This document shows, piece by piece, positions 31,524 through 40,355 of a stretch of 40,403 nt of DNA. Position 1 is the stretch's first letter. Each line of letters starts with the position of its first letter. The DNA is from Clostridiales bacterium. Its GTDB lineage: Bacteria; Bacillota; Clostridia; Clostridiales; Clostridiaceae. The notes below the pieces were generated by a model. That model ran no database searches. It saw only the letters and a list, made by a program, of their open reading frames with translations, and was not told the DNA's origin. The translations under genes and the position numbers were made by a program. The stretch spans positions 1-40,403 of the forward strand of contig JAAYPK010000107.1 of NCBI GenBank assembly GCA_012519845.1, read 5' to 3'.

Positions 31524-32961
31524 ATGAAAAATCAATTCAAAAGAGAAACAGCCTCTCTTGGGGTAATAGATAGAATTATTATTTTCTTAACAATTGTTGT
31601 AGTTATTATCACTATATCTATGTCTTTTATTACTTATAAAAATATGAAAGACAGAGTAATTGAAATATATGAGGGTAATCTAAGTAATAGAACAGATGAA
31701 AGAATTGAAGCAATTAATAGCTTCTTTGATAATAAATTTGAAAATTTAAAGTTTTTAGCTCTTCAGCCAGAAGTGTATTCAATGAATTGGAATACACAAA
31801 GAAATTATTTATTGGGGAAATCTAAACGTTTAGGCTTTGAGCATATATTTATAATGGATAATGAAGGAATTGGTTATTATGTAGAAACTAATGTAATTAA
31901 GAATCAATCTTCAGAAGAATTTTCAAAGTTAGTATTAAGCAATGAAAAATATATTTCTGAACCCTTTATGGAGTATACTCAAAATAGATCTATAGTAACT
32001 ATGACCTATAGTATTACTGATAAAGATGGAAATAAACTGGGATCTATTTGTGGTGCAGTAAATTTAACTGAAATTAATAAAAAAATAGAAGAATTTGTAT
32101 TGGGCGGAAAATGGCTTTGGTATTGTTATAAACAAAAATGGTGAATATGTTGCTGCTAAGGATATGCAACTAGTTCATAGCAAAGTTAATTTTTACAATG
32201 TTTGTAGTGATGGTGGAGATGCCTATGATATTTCTTTACTTAAAGGAAATGGAAGTTCTGGAGTTGGGTTCATTAAATTAGATAATGTAAGGTATTGTGC
32301 AAGTTACAAGAATATAGATATAAATGGATGGAAGGTAATTATTGCAATGCCAGAAAAGGAAGTACTTGAGCAATCTAATACATACTTAGAATCACAAGTT
32401 TTAAATATAATAGCCCTTGTTTTCTTAATGCTGGGTATTACTATTATTCTTTATAATTGGATTAGTAATGAAAGAAAATCTTATAAAGATGGGCTTACAA
32501 AATTATATAATAGAGATAAATATAATGAAGTAATAAAAAAACTTGAGAATAATAGTAAAGATAGAGTAGTAGTAATTTGCTTCGACTTAAATGACTTCAA
32601 ACATGTTAATGATGCATATGGCCACTCTGTTGGAGATTCATTATTAATAAGTTTCAGTAAAATATTAGCTAATACTGTTGGAAGAACTGGGTTTATTAGT
32701 AGAATAGGTGGAGATGAGTTTACTGGAATATTAAAAAATGCAACAGATGATCAGATTAATAATATTATTATGCAAGTAGAAAATCTTATAAAAATTCATA
32801 ACAAGAAGAACTTTAAAATTAAACTCTCTACAGCTTATGGATATGCCATAAAAGAACCTAATGAAATTATTAAGATGGAAACTTTAGTTAATGAGGCAGA
32901 CAAGAAAATGTATGAGAATAAAGAAAAATATAAAAATAGCTTAATTAAAAAAAGTATTTAA
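31524..32961 (+). pseudogene. Membrane diguanylate cyclase (Cache-GGDEF) with a +1 frameshift
   Basis: Two overlapping frames join at 32101-32110 into one protein of about 478 residues if one G of TTGGGCGGAAAA is removed, restoring VLGENGFGIVINKNGEYVAA, the expected Cache-domain segment. Parts in order: membrane helix (about 19-42), external double-Cache sensor domain (about 45-290), second helix (about 292-315) and a GGDEF domain with KDGLTKLYNRDKY, FDLNDFKHVNDAYGHSVGD and an intact RIGGDEF active site. An intact protein would make cyclic di-GMP in response to an extracellular ligand. AAGGTGGT precedes the ATG. As read, the first frame ends after 206 residues. Confidence 0.88.
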
Positions 32962-32967
32962 TTAGAG

Positions 32968-33041
32968 GTGAGATGATAAAGTTTTGTGATCACTTAGAAT
33001 CTATTAAGTGGTATTACAAAACAGTTATCATTTCACTTTTT
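32968..33041 (+). repeat. Hairpin repeat family, copy C (acts as terminator)
   Basis: GTGAGATGATAAAGTTTTGT pairs with ACAAAACAGTTATCATTTCAC with one bulge and few mismatches. The inner stem CACTTA/TAAGTG encloses GAATCTAT. TTTTTT follows. It is located 6 bases after the diguanylate cyclase stop. Confidence 0.8.
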
Positions 33042-33042
33042 T

Positions 33043-33102
33043 ATAACTTGCACTTAACATTTTATTAACTTTTAAGTAACATTATTCACAATTTATTTAA
33101 CA
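33043..33102 (+). promoter_or_regulatory. Array of six PhoP-box-like TTAACA repeats with 11-bp period
   Basis: ATAACT 33043, TTAACA 33054, TTAACT 33065, GTAACA 33076, TTCACA 33085 and TTAACA 33097; starts are 9 to 12 bp apart, mostly 11. The Gram-positive PhoP box is TT(A/T/C)ACA repeated with about 5 bp between. A TATAAT box follows at 33112-33117. The next gene encodes a secreted phosphoesterase, as expected for a phosphate-starvation gene. Confidence 0.7.
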
Positions 33103-33141
33103 ATTCCTCTGTATAATTCAATATGAATAAGGAGGGATAAT

Positions 33142-35031
33142 ATGAATAAAAAACAGAAAAGCATATTAAAAAGCATTATGGCTTTATTTATGACTTTATT
33201 TATGATTTTACCTTTTTTTAAGGTAGAAGCTAACGCAGAAGAAACTCAAACTATATATTATGATAATAGTAATACTAAATGGGAATCAGTTTCTATTTAT
33301 TACTGGGGAGGAAGCACAAAGGTTGACTGGCCAGGAATAAGTATGGAGAAAGCAACAGATATTGATAGAGAGAATATTTACAAAATAAATATTCCTAAAG
33401 ATGTTACGAATATTATATTTAATGATGGCGGTAAAGGAGAACAATCATTAGATATAAATGACATTACAGATGGAAGAGAATATGTTGCAGTTGAAAAAGA
33501 AGGAACTAAATATGCAGTAATTAAGAAAAATGAAGATTTAACTATTCCACAACCAATGGATGATAAAGATCCATTAAAAATGGTAGCAGAACAAGTTAAT
33601 GCGCATATAGGGGCAGATGGAACTAATGTAAATTTAACTTATACTACTTTAACAAAAGCAGATACAAAAGTAATTGTAAATAAGGTATCAGATATTGCAT
33701 TAAAGGAGTTTACAGGAGAAAGTGAATATAAGTATTCTTGTCAAAAGTATTTTCATAAAGTAGAATTAACTGGTTTAGAACCAGGAACAAAATATGAATA
33801 TTCAATAGGAACTGGAGATAATGCTGTAAAAGGATCATTTACTACTGTACCAGCAAAAAATAGTAAAGAACCTTTTAAGTTTGTTTATTTAGCAGATACT
33901 CAAGTAAATAATGATGTTGATGCTAAGGCTTTAGGGGCTACTTTTAATGAAGTAAATAACATTGGTAATTTAGGATTTGTATATTTTGCAGGAGATATAA
34001 CAAATAATTCAGCAGATGAAAATCAATGGATGAATCTTTTTAAGAATAATGGTAAATTTAAAACTGCAGGAAGTGATTTATTTAGAAATAATTTAATTTC
34101 AGTAGTTCAAGGAAATCACGATGCATCATCATTAACAGGACATATTACAGCACCTAGCATGGCAGGAGATGTTGTTTATGCTTATGACTATGGAATGGCA
34201 AAATTCATTATGTTAAATCTTGAATTAAAGAATTATGATGAACAAAAGGCATTTCTTGAAAAAGAAGTAAAAGAAGCAAAAGAAAATGGACAATGGACAA
34301 TTGTAGGTTTCCATAAATCAATTTATACTGGAGCATCTCATATAGTTGATAATGATGTTATAGCAGCAAGAAAATTCTTTGGTCCTGTGTTAGCAGATTT
34401 AGATGTTGATGTTGTATTACAAGGTCATGACCATGTATATTCAAGAGGATTTGTTACAAAGGATGGAGCTAATGCTAATTTAACAAAAAATGAAGATGGA
34501 ACTTATAATAAACAATCTAACGCACCTTTATATATGGTTGGAGGACATGCAGGTGGATTAAAGTGGTATTCTCAAAAGGATTATACAGTTCAAGAAGGAG
34601 ATCCATTAACACCAAATTATTCTTTCTTAGATAAAAATTCAACAAATGATCAAAGTAATGTGAAGAAGGAACAAGTATATACTGTCTTTGAAGTATCAAA
34701 TTCAGAAATTACAACTAAAACATACATGCTTAAATATGATACAGATAAAGATGAAATAACAACAGATAAATATTTATATGATACAGTTACTATTAAGAGA
34801 GAAGTTAAGGCAGAAAATCTTCCAGCAGAGAATGAAGATAATAAACCAGCTGATAATGAACAAGCTTCAGAAGAAGGTGTTCTAGGAGCTCAAGACGTGA
34901 ATGCTGAAACTTCTACAGATGGAAGCAAAACTAAAACTGGAGATAATAATCAGCTATTTACACTTGTTATTATAACAATAATGGCTGGTGGAGCTGTTGT
35001 TTATTTAAATAGAAAAAAGAAAAATGCATAA
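33142..35031 (+). CDS. Secreted CBM26 / purple acid phosphatase-like metallophosphoesterase
   Basis: A 629-residue exported protein. Signal peptide 1-32 ends ANA before EE. Residues 36-125 look like a starch-binding CBM26 module (IYYDNSNTKWESVSIYYWGG, DWPGISM). Residues 150-237 are the Fn3-like N-domain of purple acid phosphatases. The metallophosphoesterase domain has D252 (LADTQ), D285 (FAGDITN), N325-H326 (GNHD), H391 and H429/H431 (GHDH). A Glu/Asn-rich linker leads to KTKTGDNNQ, a membrane helix (603-620) and RKKKNA, i.e. a sortase-like anchor whose expected LPxTG is degenerate. Phosphate release outside the cell is likely; PhoP-box-like repeats precede the gene. Confidence 0.9.
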   Translation: MNKKQKSILKSIMALFMTLFMILPFFKVEANAEETQTIYYDNSNTKWESVSIYYWGGSTKVDWPGISMEKATDIDRENIYKINIPKDVTNIIFNDGGKGEQSLDINDITDGREYVAVEKEGTKYAVIKKNEDLTIPQPMDDKDPLKMVAEQVNAHIGADGTNVNLTYTTLTKADTKVIVNKVSDIALKEFTGESEYKYSCQKYFHKVELTGLEPGTKYEYSIGTGDNAVKGSFTTVPAKNSKEPFKFVYLADTQVNNDVDAKALGATFNEVNNIGNLGFVYFAGDITNNSADENQWMNLFKNNGKFKTAGSDLFRNNLISVVQGNHDASSLTGHITAPSMAGDVVYAYDYGMAKFIMLNLELKNYDEQKAFLEKEVKEAKENGQWTIVGFHKSIYTGASHIVDNDVIAARKFFGPVLADLDVDVVLQGHDHVYSRGFVTKDGANANLTKNEDGTYNKQSNAPLYMVGGHAGGLKWYSQKDYTVQEGDPLTPNYSFLDKNSTNDQSNVKKEQVYTVFEVSNSEITTKTYMLKYDTDKDEITTDKYLYDTVTIKREVKAENLPAENEDNKPADNEQASEEGVLGAQDVNAETSTDGSKTKTGDNNQLFTLVIITIMAGGAVVYLNRKKKNA

Positions 35032-35058
35032 AATAAAAAGTTAGAGTTGTTATAATGA

Positions 35059-35095
35059 ATGCCCCCTATGAAGTAAGTAGGGGGCATTTATTTTT
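35059..35095 (+). terminator. Rho-independent terminator after the phosphoesterase gene
   Basis: ATGCCCCCTA / TAGGGGGCAT perfect 10-bp stem with a T-rich tail (TTATTTTT). Confidence 0.88.
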
Positions 35096-35104
35096 GAAAT
35101 ATTT

Positions 35105-35167
35105 ACACATTATTAACTTTTTTTTGTACATAAAACGATAGACAAGAAATTATGTAAAATGTATACT
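35105..35167 (+). promoter_or_regulatory. Promoter region of the ricin-lectin lipase gene
   Basis: TAGACA (35140-35145), 17 bp, TATACT (35163-35168) fits a sigma-A promoter. Upstream, TTTACA and TTAACT start 11 bp apart (near 35103 and 35114), resembling two PhoP half-boxes; the evidence is much weaker than at 33043. Confidence 0.4.
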
Positions 35168-35206
35168 ATTTTGTGAAAAACAATACAATAAGGGGGAAAA
35201 AGACAA

Positions 35207-38200
35207 ATGAGAAATTTAAAAAAAATACTGTCATGTATCTTACTATTTTTCTTTACTTTTACCTTAAATCCAGTAAGATTAATGGCATATGAACAAGAAG
35301 AAACAAAAATAAGGCATGAGGAAGATGAAGAAATTATTAGTGGTAAAAGCTATATTATATCTTCTAAGAGAAACGGAAAATCTATTGAGGTATCTAATAG
35401 CTCTTTAGATAATGGTGGACAAGTTCAACAATGGGAATCTACTAATAGACTTAATGAAAGATGGAAAATTGAATTTGTTACTGATAATTATTTCAAAATA
35501 ATAAATAATTATTCAGGAAAGGTGTTAGATGTAAAAGATGCTGCTACTTATGATGGAGCTTCAATTCATCAATGGGATTATACTGGAAAGGATAATCAAT
35601 TATGGTACTTTGAAAAAGATAAGGATGGATACTACAAAATAAAATCAAAACAAAGTGAAAAATGTTTAGATATATCTGGAGTATCCAATGAAAATGGCGC
35701 AAAAATACAATTATGGTCAGATGTAGATGGTGACAATCAAAAATGGAAGCTTACAGAAGTGGAAATTGATAAAAATATATTAAGTGGACAAACTTATTTA
35801 ATAACATCTAAAAGAAGCAATAAAGCTATCAAAGTTGATAATGGAAATGTTATTCAAAGTGAAAAAACTAATGATTTAAACGAAAGATGGGTATTAGAAA
35901 AGGTTTCATTAGAATTTTATAAACTAGTAAACAAAAATACTAATAAGGTATTACAAGTAAAGGATGGCTCAACATTTAATGGAGCTTTAGTAGAAGAAGG
36001 AGATTATTTAGAAGGGGATAATCAGCTTTGGTATTTAGAAAAAGATAATGATGGTTATTACAAAATAAAATCAAAACAAAGTAAAAAAGTTTTAGATATA
36101 GTTGGCATATCTGCTGAGAATGGTGCAAAGCTTCAAATATGGGATGATGTTAATGGAGATAATCAAAAATGGAATTTAGAATTAACTGAAATTGATTATG
36201 ATAAAATAGATATGACAAAAGACGGAGATAATGATGGTTTAGCAGATGATTTGGAAATATTAATGGGAACATTACCTAACAATGCTGATAGTGATAATGA
36301 TGGAATATCAGATTATGATGAAGCAATAGTTTTAGGAACAGATCCTTTATCTTTTGATTCAGATGAAGATAAGGATAATGATGGATTAACAAATATAGAA
36401 GAACTTAAATATAGTGGAAATCCTTTTTCAGCTGATACTGATGGTGATGGATTAACTGATTATGAAGAATATAAATTAGGAACAAGCCTTAACAATGAAG
36501 ATAGTGATAATGATGGTATATTAGATTATGATGAAGTCAAGGTTTTAGGAACAAATCCATTAATTGCAGATTCAAATGGTAATGGAATTAATGATGGAGA
36601 AGAAGTTTATAGTGTTACAAAAACAACTGATAATGAAAATGAAAGTGAAGTAGTAAATCCTTCAATAAAAATTGATTTACAAGGTTCAAAAATAAATACA
36701 ATTAGCATTTTGAAAATCAGTAATGATGACAGTATTTTCTCTGGAAGCATACCTGGATATATAGATAATGGTTATGAAGTTAATTCATTAGAAAGTACTA
36801 ATGGTGCAGAAATAGCTTTTGAAATTAAGAATAGTGATTTAACTATAAATGATAATTTTGTTCCAACAATTTATTATTATAATGAAGAAACTAAAAATTT
36901 AGTTCCATTAGATAATCAAAACATAAAAGATAATGTTGTATACGGAACACTTAATGATGCTAAAAAGTATATTCTTTTAAATAAAGTAGAATTTGAAAAA
37001 GCTTTTGATAGCAAAGTAGAAAATCCTATAAATGCAAGAACTTATTTATCTTTTTATAGTGCAGCACCAGTAAACAAAACTGTAGATTCAAATAGTGATG
37101 GAATTTCAGATTATTACACTGACCAAATATATAAAGGAACTATAACTTTAGGAAATGGTTCTAAAAAATATAAAGGTGTTAATTTTGCTAAAAATGCTGA
37201 CTATGATGGTGATGGTTTAAAGAATGGAAATGAAATAAAAATAGCAATTAATTCAAAAGGAAAGGCTTACATAAAGGAAATATCAAACCCTACAATAAAA
37301 GATAGTGATGGCGATGGATTAGTTGATAAAAATGATAAGAATCCTTTAGTATGGGATGTATGTGATAGAGATTTAGCAATGTTTGCAGCCTTAACTTATG
37401 AAAAATACAACACTTCAGATGGTGATTTTTATAAGAGCATAAAAGGGACTAGCACAGAACTAGGTGAAAAATTCTATTTCTTAAATTTTGCATCTGCAAA
37501 TGAAGTTAAAAATAGATGGAAGATTGTTGATTATACTAATGAAAAAATATCTGATAATGCATATTTTACAGCAACAACTTATAAAAATGATAAAAATGTA
37601 GTAATAGCTATTAGAGGTACTAATGATGGTTTTGATGAATGGTATCAAAATATTGTAGGATATGGATTATTAAACACCCATTCAGAAGAAGCAAATGCAA
37701 AAAAATTAGCAGTAAAAATAGCTGATAAATATCCAGATTGCAATATTTATATAACAGGACATTCTTTAGGAGGCTATTTAACACAATTTGTTGCAGCAGA
37801 AATGAGTAGCAAACGTCCAAAGGTAAATATAGCAAAAGTATCATACTTTAATGGTATGGGTATTAACTTTAATAAAGTATTATCATTCTTATATAACAAA
37901 AACAAAAGTGTCATTAATGAATTAAAGAAGTTAAATAATAAAAACAAATTAATAAGCTACTATATAAATGGAGATTGCGTATCATCTTTAGGTACTCATT
38001 ATGGACAAAAAATCGGATTTCCAGCTACAAATGAAGCAATAGCAAACCATGTTGGAAAAGAAAAATCTTGGATTACTTGGAAAGCAGCTTATGCTTTAAA
38101 TAGAAATGCAGTTAAAATTAACGGCGTAACAAATATAATGGAATATTTCTGGATTACTCATGAAACTGATAGCTTCTTTAAGTATTTAAAACAAGGAACA

Positions 38201-38212
38201 AGAGGAGTATAG
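35207..38212 (+). CDS. Secreted multidomain protein: two ricin-type lectin domains, TSP3 repeats and class 3 lipase
   Basis: A 1001-residue exported protein with signal peptide at about 1-28. Residues 45-185 and 192-335 are two ricin-type beta-trefoil domains (repeated GKVLDV, DNQLWY, NGAKIQLW, DNQKWKL blocks). Residues 338-470 and about 625-715 hold thrombospondin type 3-like calcium-binding repeats (DSDNDGISDYDE, DTDGDGLTDYEE). From about 720 follows an alpha/beta hydrolase of the lipase 3 type with GHSLGG (nucleophile S853) and the upstream VVIAIRGT strand. It probably binds glycans and cleaves lipid or ester bonds outside the cell. There is no anchor sequence, so it is released or held by the lectin parts. 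The ribosome binding site is GGGGG. Confidence 0.9.
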   Translation: MRNLKKILSCILLFFFTFTLNPVRLMAYEQEETKIRHEEDEEIISGKSYIISSKRNGKSIEVSNSSLDNGGQVQQWESTNRLNERWKIEFVTDNYFKIINNYSGKVLDVKDAATYDGASIHQWDYTGKDNQLWYFEKDKDGYYKIKSKQSEKCLDISGVSNENGAKIQLWSDVDGDNQKWKLTEVEIDKNILSGQTYLITSKRSNKAIKVDNGNVIQSEKTNDLNERWVLEKVSLEFYKLVNKNTNKVLQVKDGSTFNGALVEEGDYLEGDNQLWYLEKDNDGYYKIKSKQSKKVLDIVGISAENGAKLQIWDDVNGDNQKWNLELTEIDYDKIDMTKDGDNDGLADDLEILMGTLPNNADSDNDGISDYDEAIVLGTDPLSFDSDEDKDNDGLTNIEELKYSGNPFSADTDGDGLTDYEEYKLGTSLNNEDSDNDGILDYDEVKVLGTNPLIADSNGNGINDGEEVYSVTKTTDNENESEVVNPSIKIDLQGSKINTISILKISNDDSIFSGSIPGYIDNGYEVNSLESTNGAEIAFEIKNSDLTINDNFVPTIYYYNEETKNLVPLDNQNIKDNVVYGTLNDAKKYILLNKVEFEKAFDSKVENPINARTYLSFYSAAPVNKTVDSNSDGISDYYTDQIYKGTITLGNGSKKYKGVNFAKNADYDGDGLKNGNEIKIAINSKGKAYIKEISNPTIKDSDGDGLVDKNDKNPLVWDVCDRDLAMFAALTYEKYNTSDGDFYKSIKGTSTELGEKFYFLNFASANEVKNRWKIVDYTNEKISDNAYFTATTYKNDKNVVIAIRGTNDGFDEWYQNIVGYGLLNTHSEEANAKKLAVKIADKYPDCNIYITGHSLGGYLTQFVAAEMSSKRPKVNIAKVSYFNGMGINFNKVLSFLYNKNKSVINELKKLNNKNKLISYYINGDCVSSLGTHYGQKIGFPATNEAIANHVGKEKSWITWKAAYALNRNAVKINGVTNIMEYFWITHETDSFFKYLKQGTRGV

Positions 38213-38217
38213 CTTTG

Positions 38218-38262
38218 GGACCTTCTACGATAATTATTATTGTAGAAGGTCCTTATAATTTT
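38218..38262 (+). terminator. Rho-independent terminator after the lipase gene
   Basis: GGACCTTCTAC / GTAGAAGGTCC perfect 11-bp stem, 13-nt loop, T-rich tail. Confidence 0.88.
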
Positions 38263-38376
38263 AATGATTATTATTATTAATAATACTTATTAGCTAAAAA
38301 CCTTTGTTAATAATAAATATAGTGATACAATAATTAATATGTAATAGGAAAACTAATATAAAAGGAGAATTTAAAT

Positions 38377-39213
38377 ATGTTAAATATAGGATGTCATTTA
38401 TCATCAACCAAAGGTTATAAGGCTATGGGAATACAAGCCCTAGAAATAGGAGGAAATACCTTTCAGTTTTTCACAAGGAATCCAAGAGGAGGTAAAGCCA
38501 AGGATATTAACCCTGAGGATGCAGAAGAATTAATGAGAATAATTAAAGAACATAACTTTGCTAAAATATTAGCTCATGCACCCTACACATTAAATCCTTG
38601 CTCAAAAGATGAAAGAACAAGAGAATTTGCTTTAGAGGTTATGAAAGATGATCTTAAAAGAATGGAGTATACTCCAAACAATTATTATAATTTTCACCCA
38701 GGAAGTCATGTAGGTCAAGGCGTTGATGTTGGAATAAAATTAATAGTGAATCAATTAAATGAAGTATTAACTAAGGAACAAACAACTACAGTTTTACTTG
38801 AAACTATGGCTGGAAAAGGAACTGAGGTTGGAAGATCCTTTGAAGAAATAAATGAAATTATTCAAGGAGTTAATCTAAAGGTAAAAATGGGGGTATGTTT
38901 AGATACTTGTCACGTATATGATGCAGGCTATGATATAGTAAATGATTTGGATGGAGTTTTAGAGGAATTTGATAGAATAATAGGTATTGATAGATTAAAG
39001 GCTATACATTTAAATGATAGTAAAAATCCTTTTGAAAGTCATAAAGATAGACATGAAAAAATAGGAGAAGGAAGCCTTGGATTAGAGGCTATTCTTAGGA
39101 TTATTAATCATCCAAAGCTTAGAAATCTACCATTTTATTTAGAAACTCCAAATGAATTAGATGGATATGAAAATGAAATTAAGATTTTAAGAGAAGGGTA
39201 TGTAGAAGGTTAG
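38377..39213 (+). CDS. nfo: Deoxyribonuclease IV (endonuclease IV, AP endonuclease)
   Basis: A 278-residue TIM-barrel enzyme that cuts DNA 5' to abasic sites. The trinuclear zinc ligands match Escherichia coli Nfo: H67 (LAHAPY), H107 (NFHPGSH), E142 (LETMAG), D176 and H179 (CLDTCH), H211 (IHLNDSK), D224 and H226 ([10 protein letters not shown]) and E256 (LETP). The length is typical. AAAGGAG lies before the ATG. The last codons overlap the half copy of the repeat at 39209. Functionally it complements the 3-methyladenine glycosylase at 1284 in base excision repair. Confidence 0.96.
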   Translation: MLNIGCHLSSTKGYKAMGIQALEIGGNTFQFFTRNPRGGKAKDINPEDAEELMRIIKEHNFAKILAHAPYTLNPCSKDERTREFALEVMKDDLKRMEYTPNNYYNFHPGSHVGQGVDVGIKLIVNQLNEVLTKEQTTTVLLETMAGKGTEVGRSFEEINEIIQGVNLKVKMGVCLDTCHVYDAGYDIVNDLDGVLEEFDRIIGIDRLKAIHLNDSKNPFESHKDRHEKIGEGSLGLEAILRIINHPKLRNLPFYLETPNELDGYENEIKILREGYVEG

Positions 39214-39232
39214 AGAAGAACTAATAGATAAG
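39209..39232. repeat. Half copy of the 27716 hairpin repeat at the nfo 3' end
   Basis: GGTTAGAGAAGAACTAA is identical to 27716-27732, and the following AGAT-AG continues with two mismatches. The opposite arm is absent. The first five bases overlap the last nfo codon and TAG stop. Confidence 0.6.
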
Positions 39233-39389
39233 TAAAAAACTTCCAAAATTCTTATATTTATTGATGGAAATAGAATATACTTAATAAAAATATTGATATA
39301 TAGTATACATTATATAGATGATAAGTATACACAATATCCACAAATAATGTTATAATTATCTAAAAATAAATATTATAGGGGATGTGTAT

Positions 39390-40355
39390 ATGGAAAAGGT
39401 TTTGGTTTTAGGTGGAAGCTATTTTATAGGAAAAAAGATTGTAGAGGTATTGTTGTCCAATAAATATGATGTAACAGTTCTTAACAGAGGATCTTGTCTA
39501 TTAGACAATATTAATCAATTGATTTGTAACAGGAATAATGTTGAAGAAATGAAAAGCACATTATTAGGGAAAGAATTCAATTATGTTATTGATGTATCAG
39601 GATTAAATAAAAAGCAAAGTGAAATATTATGTGAATCAATAGATTCTTCAAAATTAAAGAAGATTATATTTATTAGTTCTAGTGCTGTTTATGATGTAGA
39701 TAATTTATCAATACCTTATGCTGAAACTGATAATCTAAGGGAAAATGCTTATTGGGGAGAATATGGGACTAATAAAATTGAAGCTGAGAATTGTTACTTA
39801 TCTTTTTCTAAAAAGAAAAATATAGATGTAATTATCTTAAGACCACCTTATGTATATGGAGAAAATAATTATGTTCAAAGAGAAAGTTTTATTTTTGATC
39901 ATTTGTTAAATAACAAACCAATATTAATTCCAAATACTAATAGTAAAATACAATTTATATATGCTAAAGATTTAGCTAATATTATAGTGAAAATTATTAG
40001 AGATGATAATTTAAAAACAGAAATATTTAATGTAGGAAATAGAGAGTTTGTAACTTTTGAAGAGTGGATTATAGCTTGCTCAAAGGTTGCGTCTATAGAA
40101 CCTGTAATTATTAAGTATGACTATAAAAAGCATGGATATAGTGAAAGAGATTTTTTCCCTTTCCATGACTATGACAATGTTTTAGATGTAAGTAAAATAA
40201 AAAAAATATATCCAGAGGAAACAGATTTTCTTTTAGGATTAAAAGAAGCTTATAACTGGTATTTATGTGAAAAAGATAATATTAAGTTCAAAGAAGAAGT
40301 TATTAATAATGAAGAAATAATAAATAAAGAGTTGGTTAATAGAGTGATAGATTAA
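39390..40355 (+). CDS. NAD-dependent epimerase/dehydratase family protein
   Basis: A 321-residue extended short-chain dehydrogenase. The ATG at 39390 is preferred (GGGGAT 7 bases before) over a GTG at 39384. The nucleotide-binding motif is VLVLGGSYFIGKKI (4-17), an atypical GGxxFIG form common in the CSP41-like/atypical SDR5 group. The active site is S-x-YxxxK: SSSAVYDVD, then YGTNKIEAE. The family acts on nucleotide sugars or similar; the substrate is not clear here. The C-terminus (about 295-321) is a charged low-complexity tail. Its promoter region at 39240-39380 shows no recognisable operator. Confidence 0.88.
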   Translation: MEKVLVLGGSYFIGKKIVEVLLSNKYDVTVLNRGSCLLDNINQLICNRNNVEEMKSTLLGKEFNYVIDVSGLNKKQSEILCESIDSSKLKKIIFISSSAVYDVDNLSIPYAETDNLRENAYWGEYGTNKIEAENCYLSFSKKKNIDVIILRPPYVYGENNYVQRESFIFDHLLNNKPILIPNTNSKIQFIYAKDLANIIVKIIRDDNLKTEIFNVGNREFVTFEEWIIACSKVASIEPVIIKYDYKKHGYSERDFFPFHDYDNVLDVSKIKKIYPEETDFLLGLKEAYNWYLCEKDNIKFKEEVINNEEIINKELVNRVID

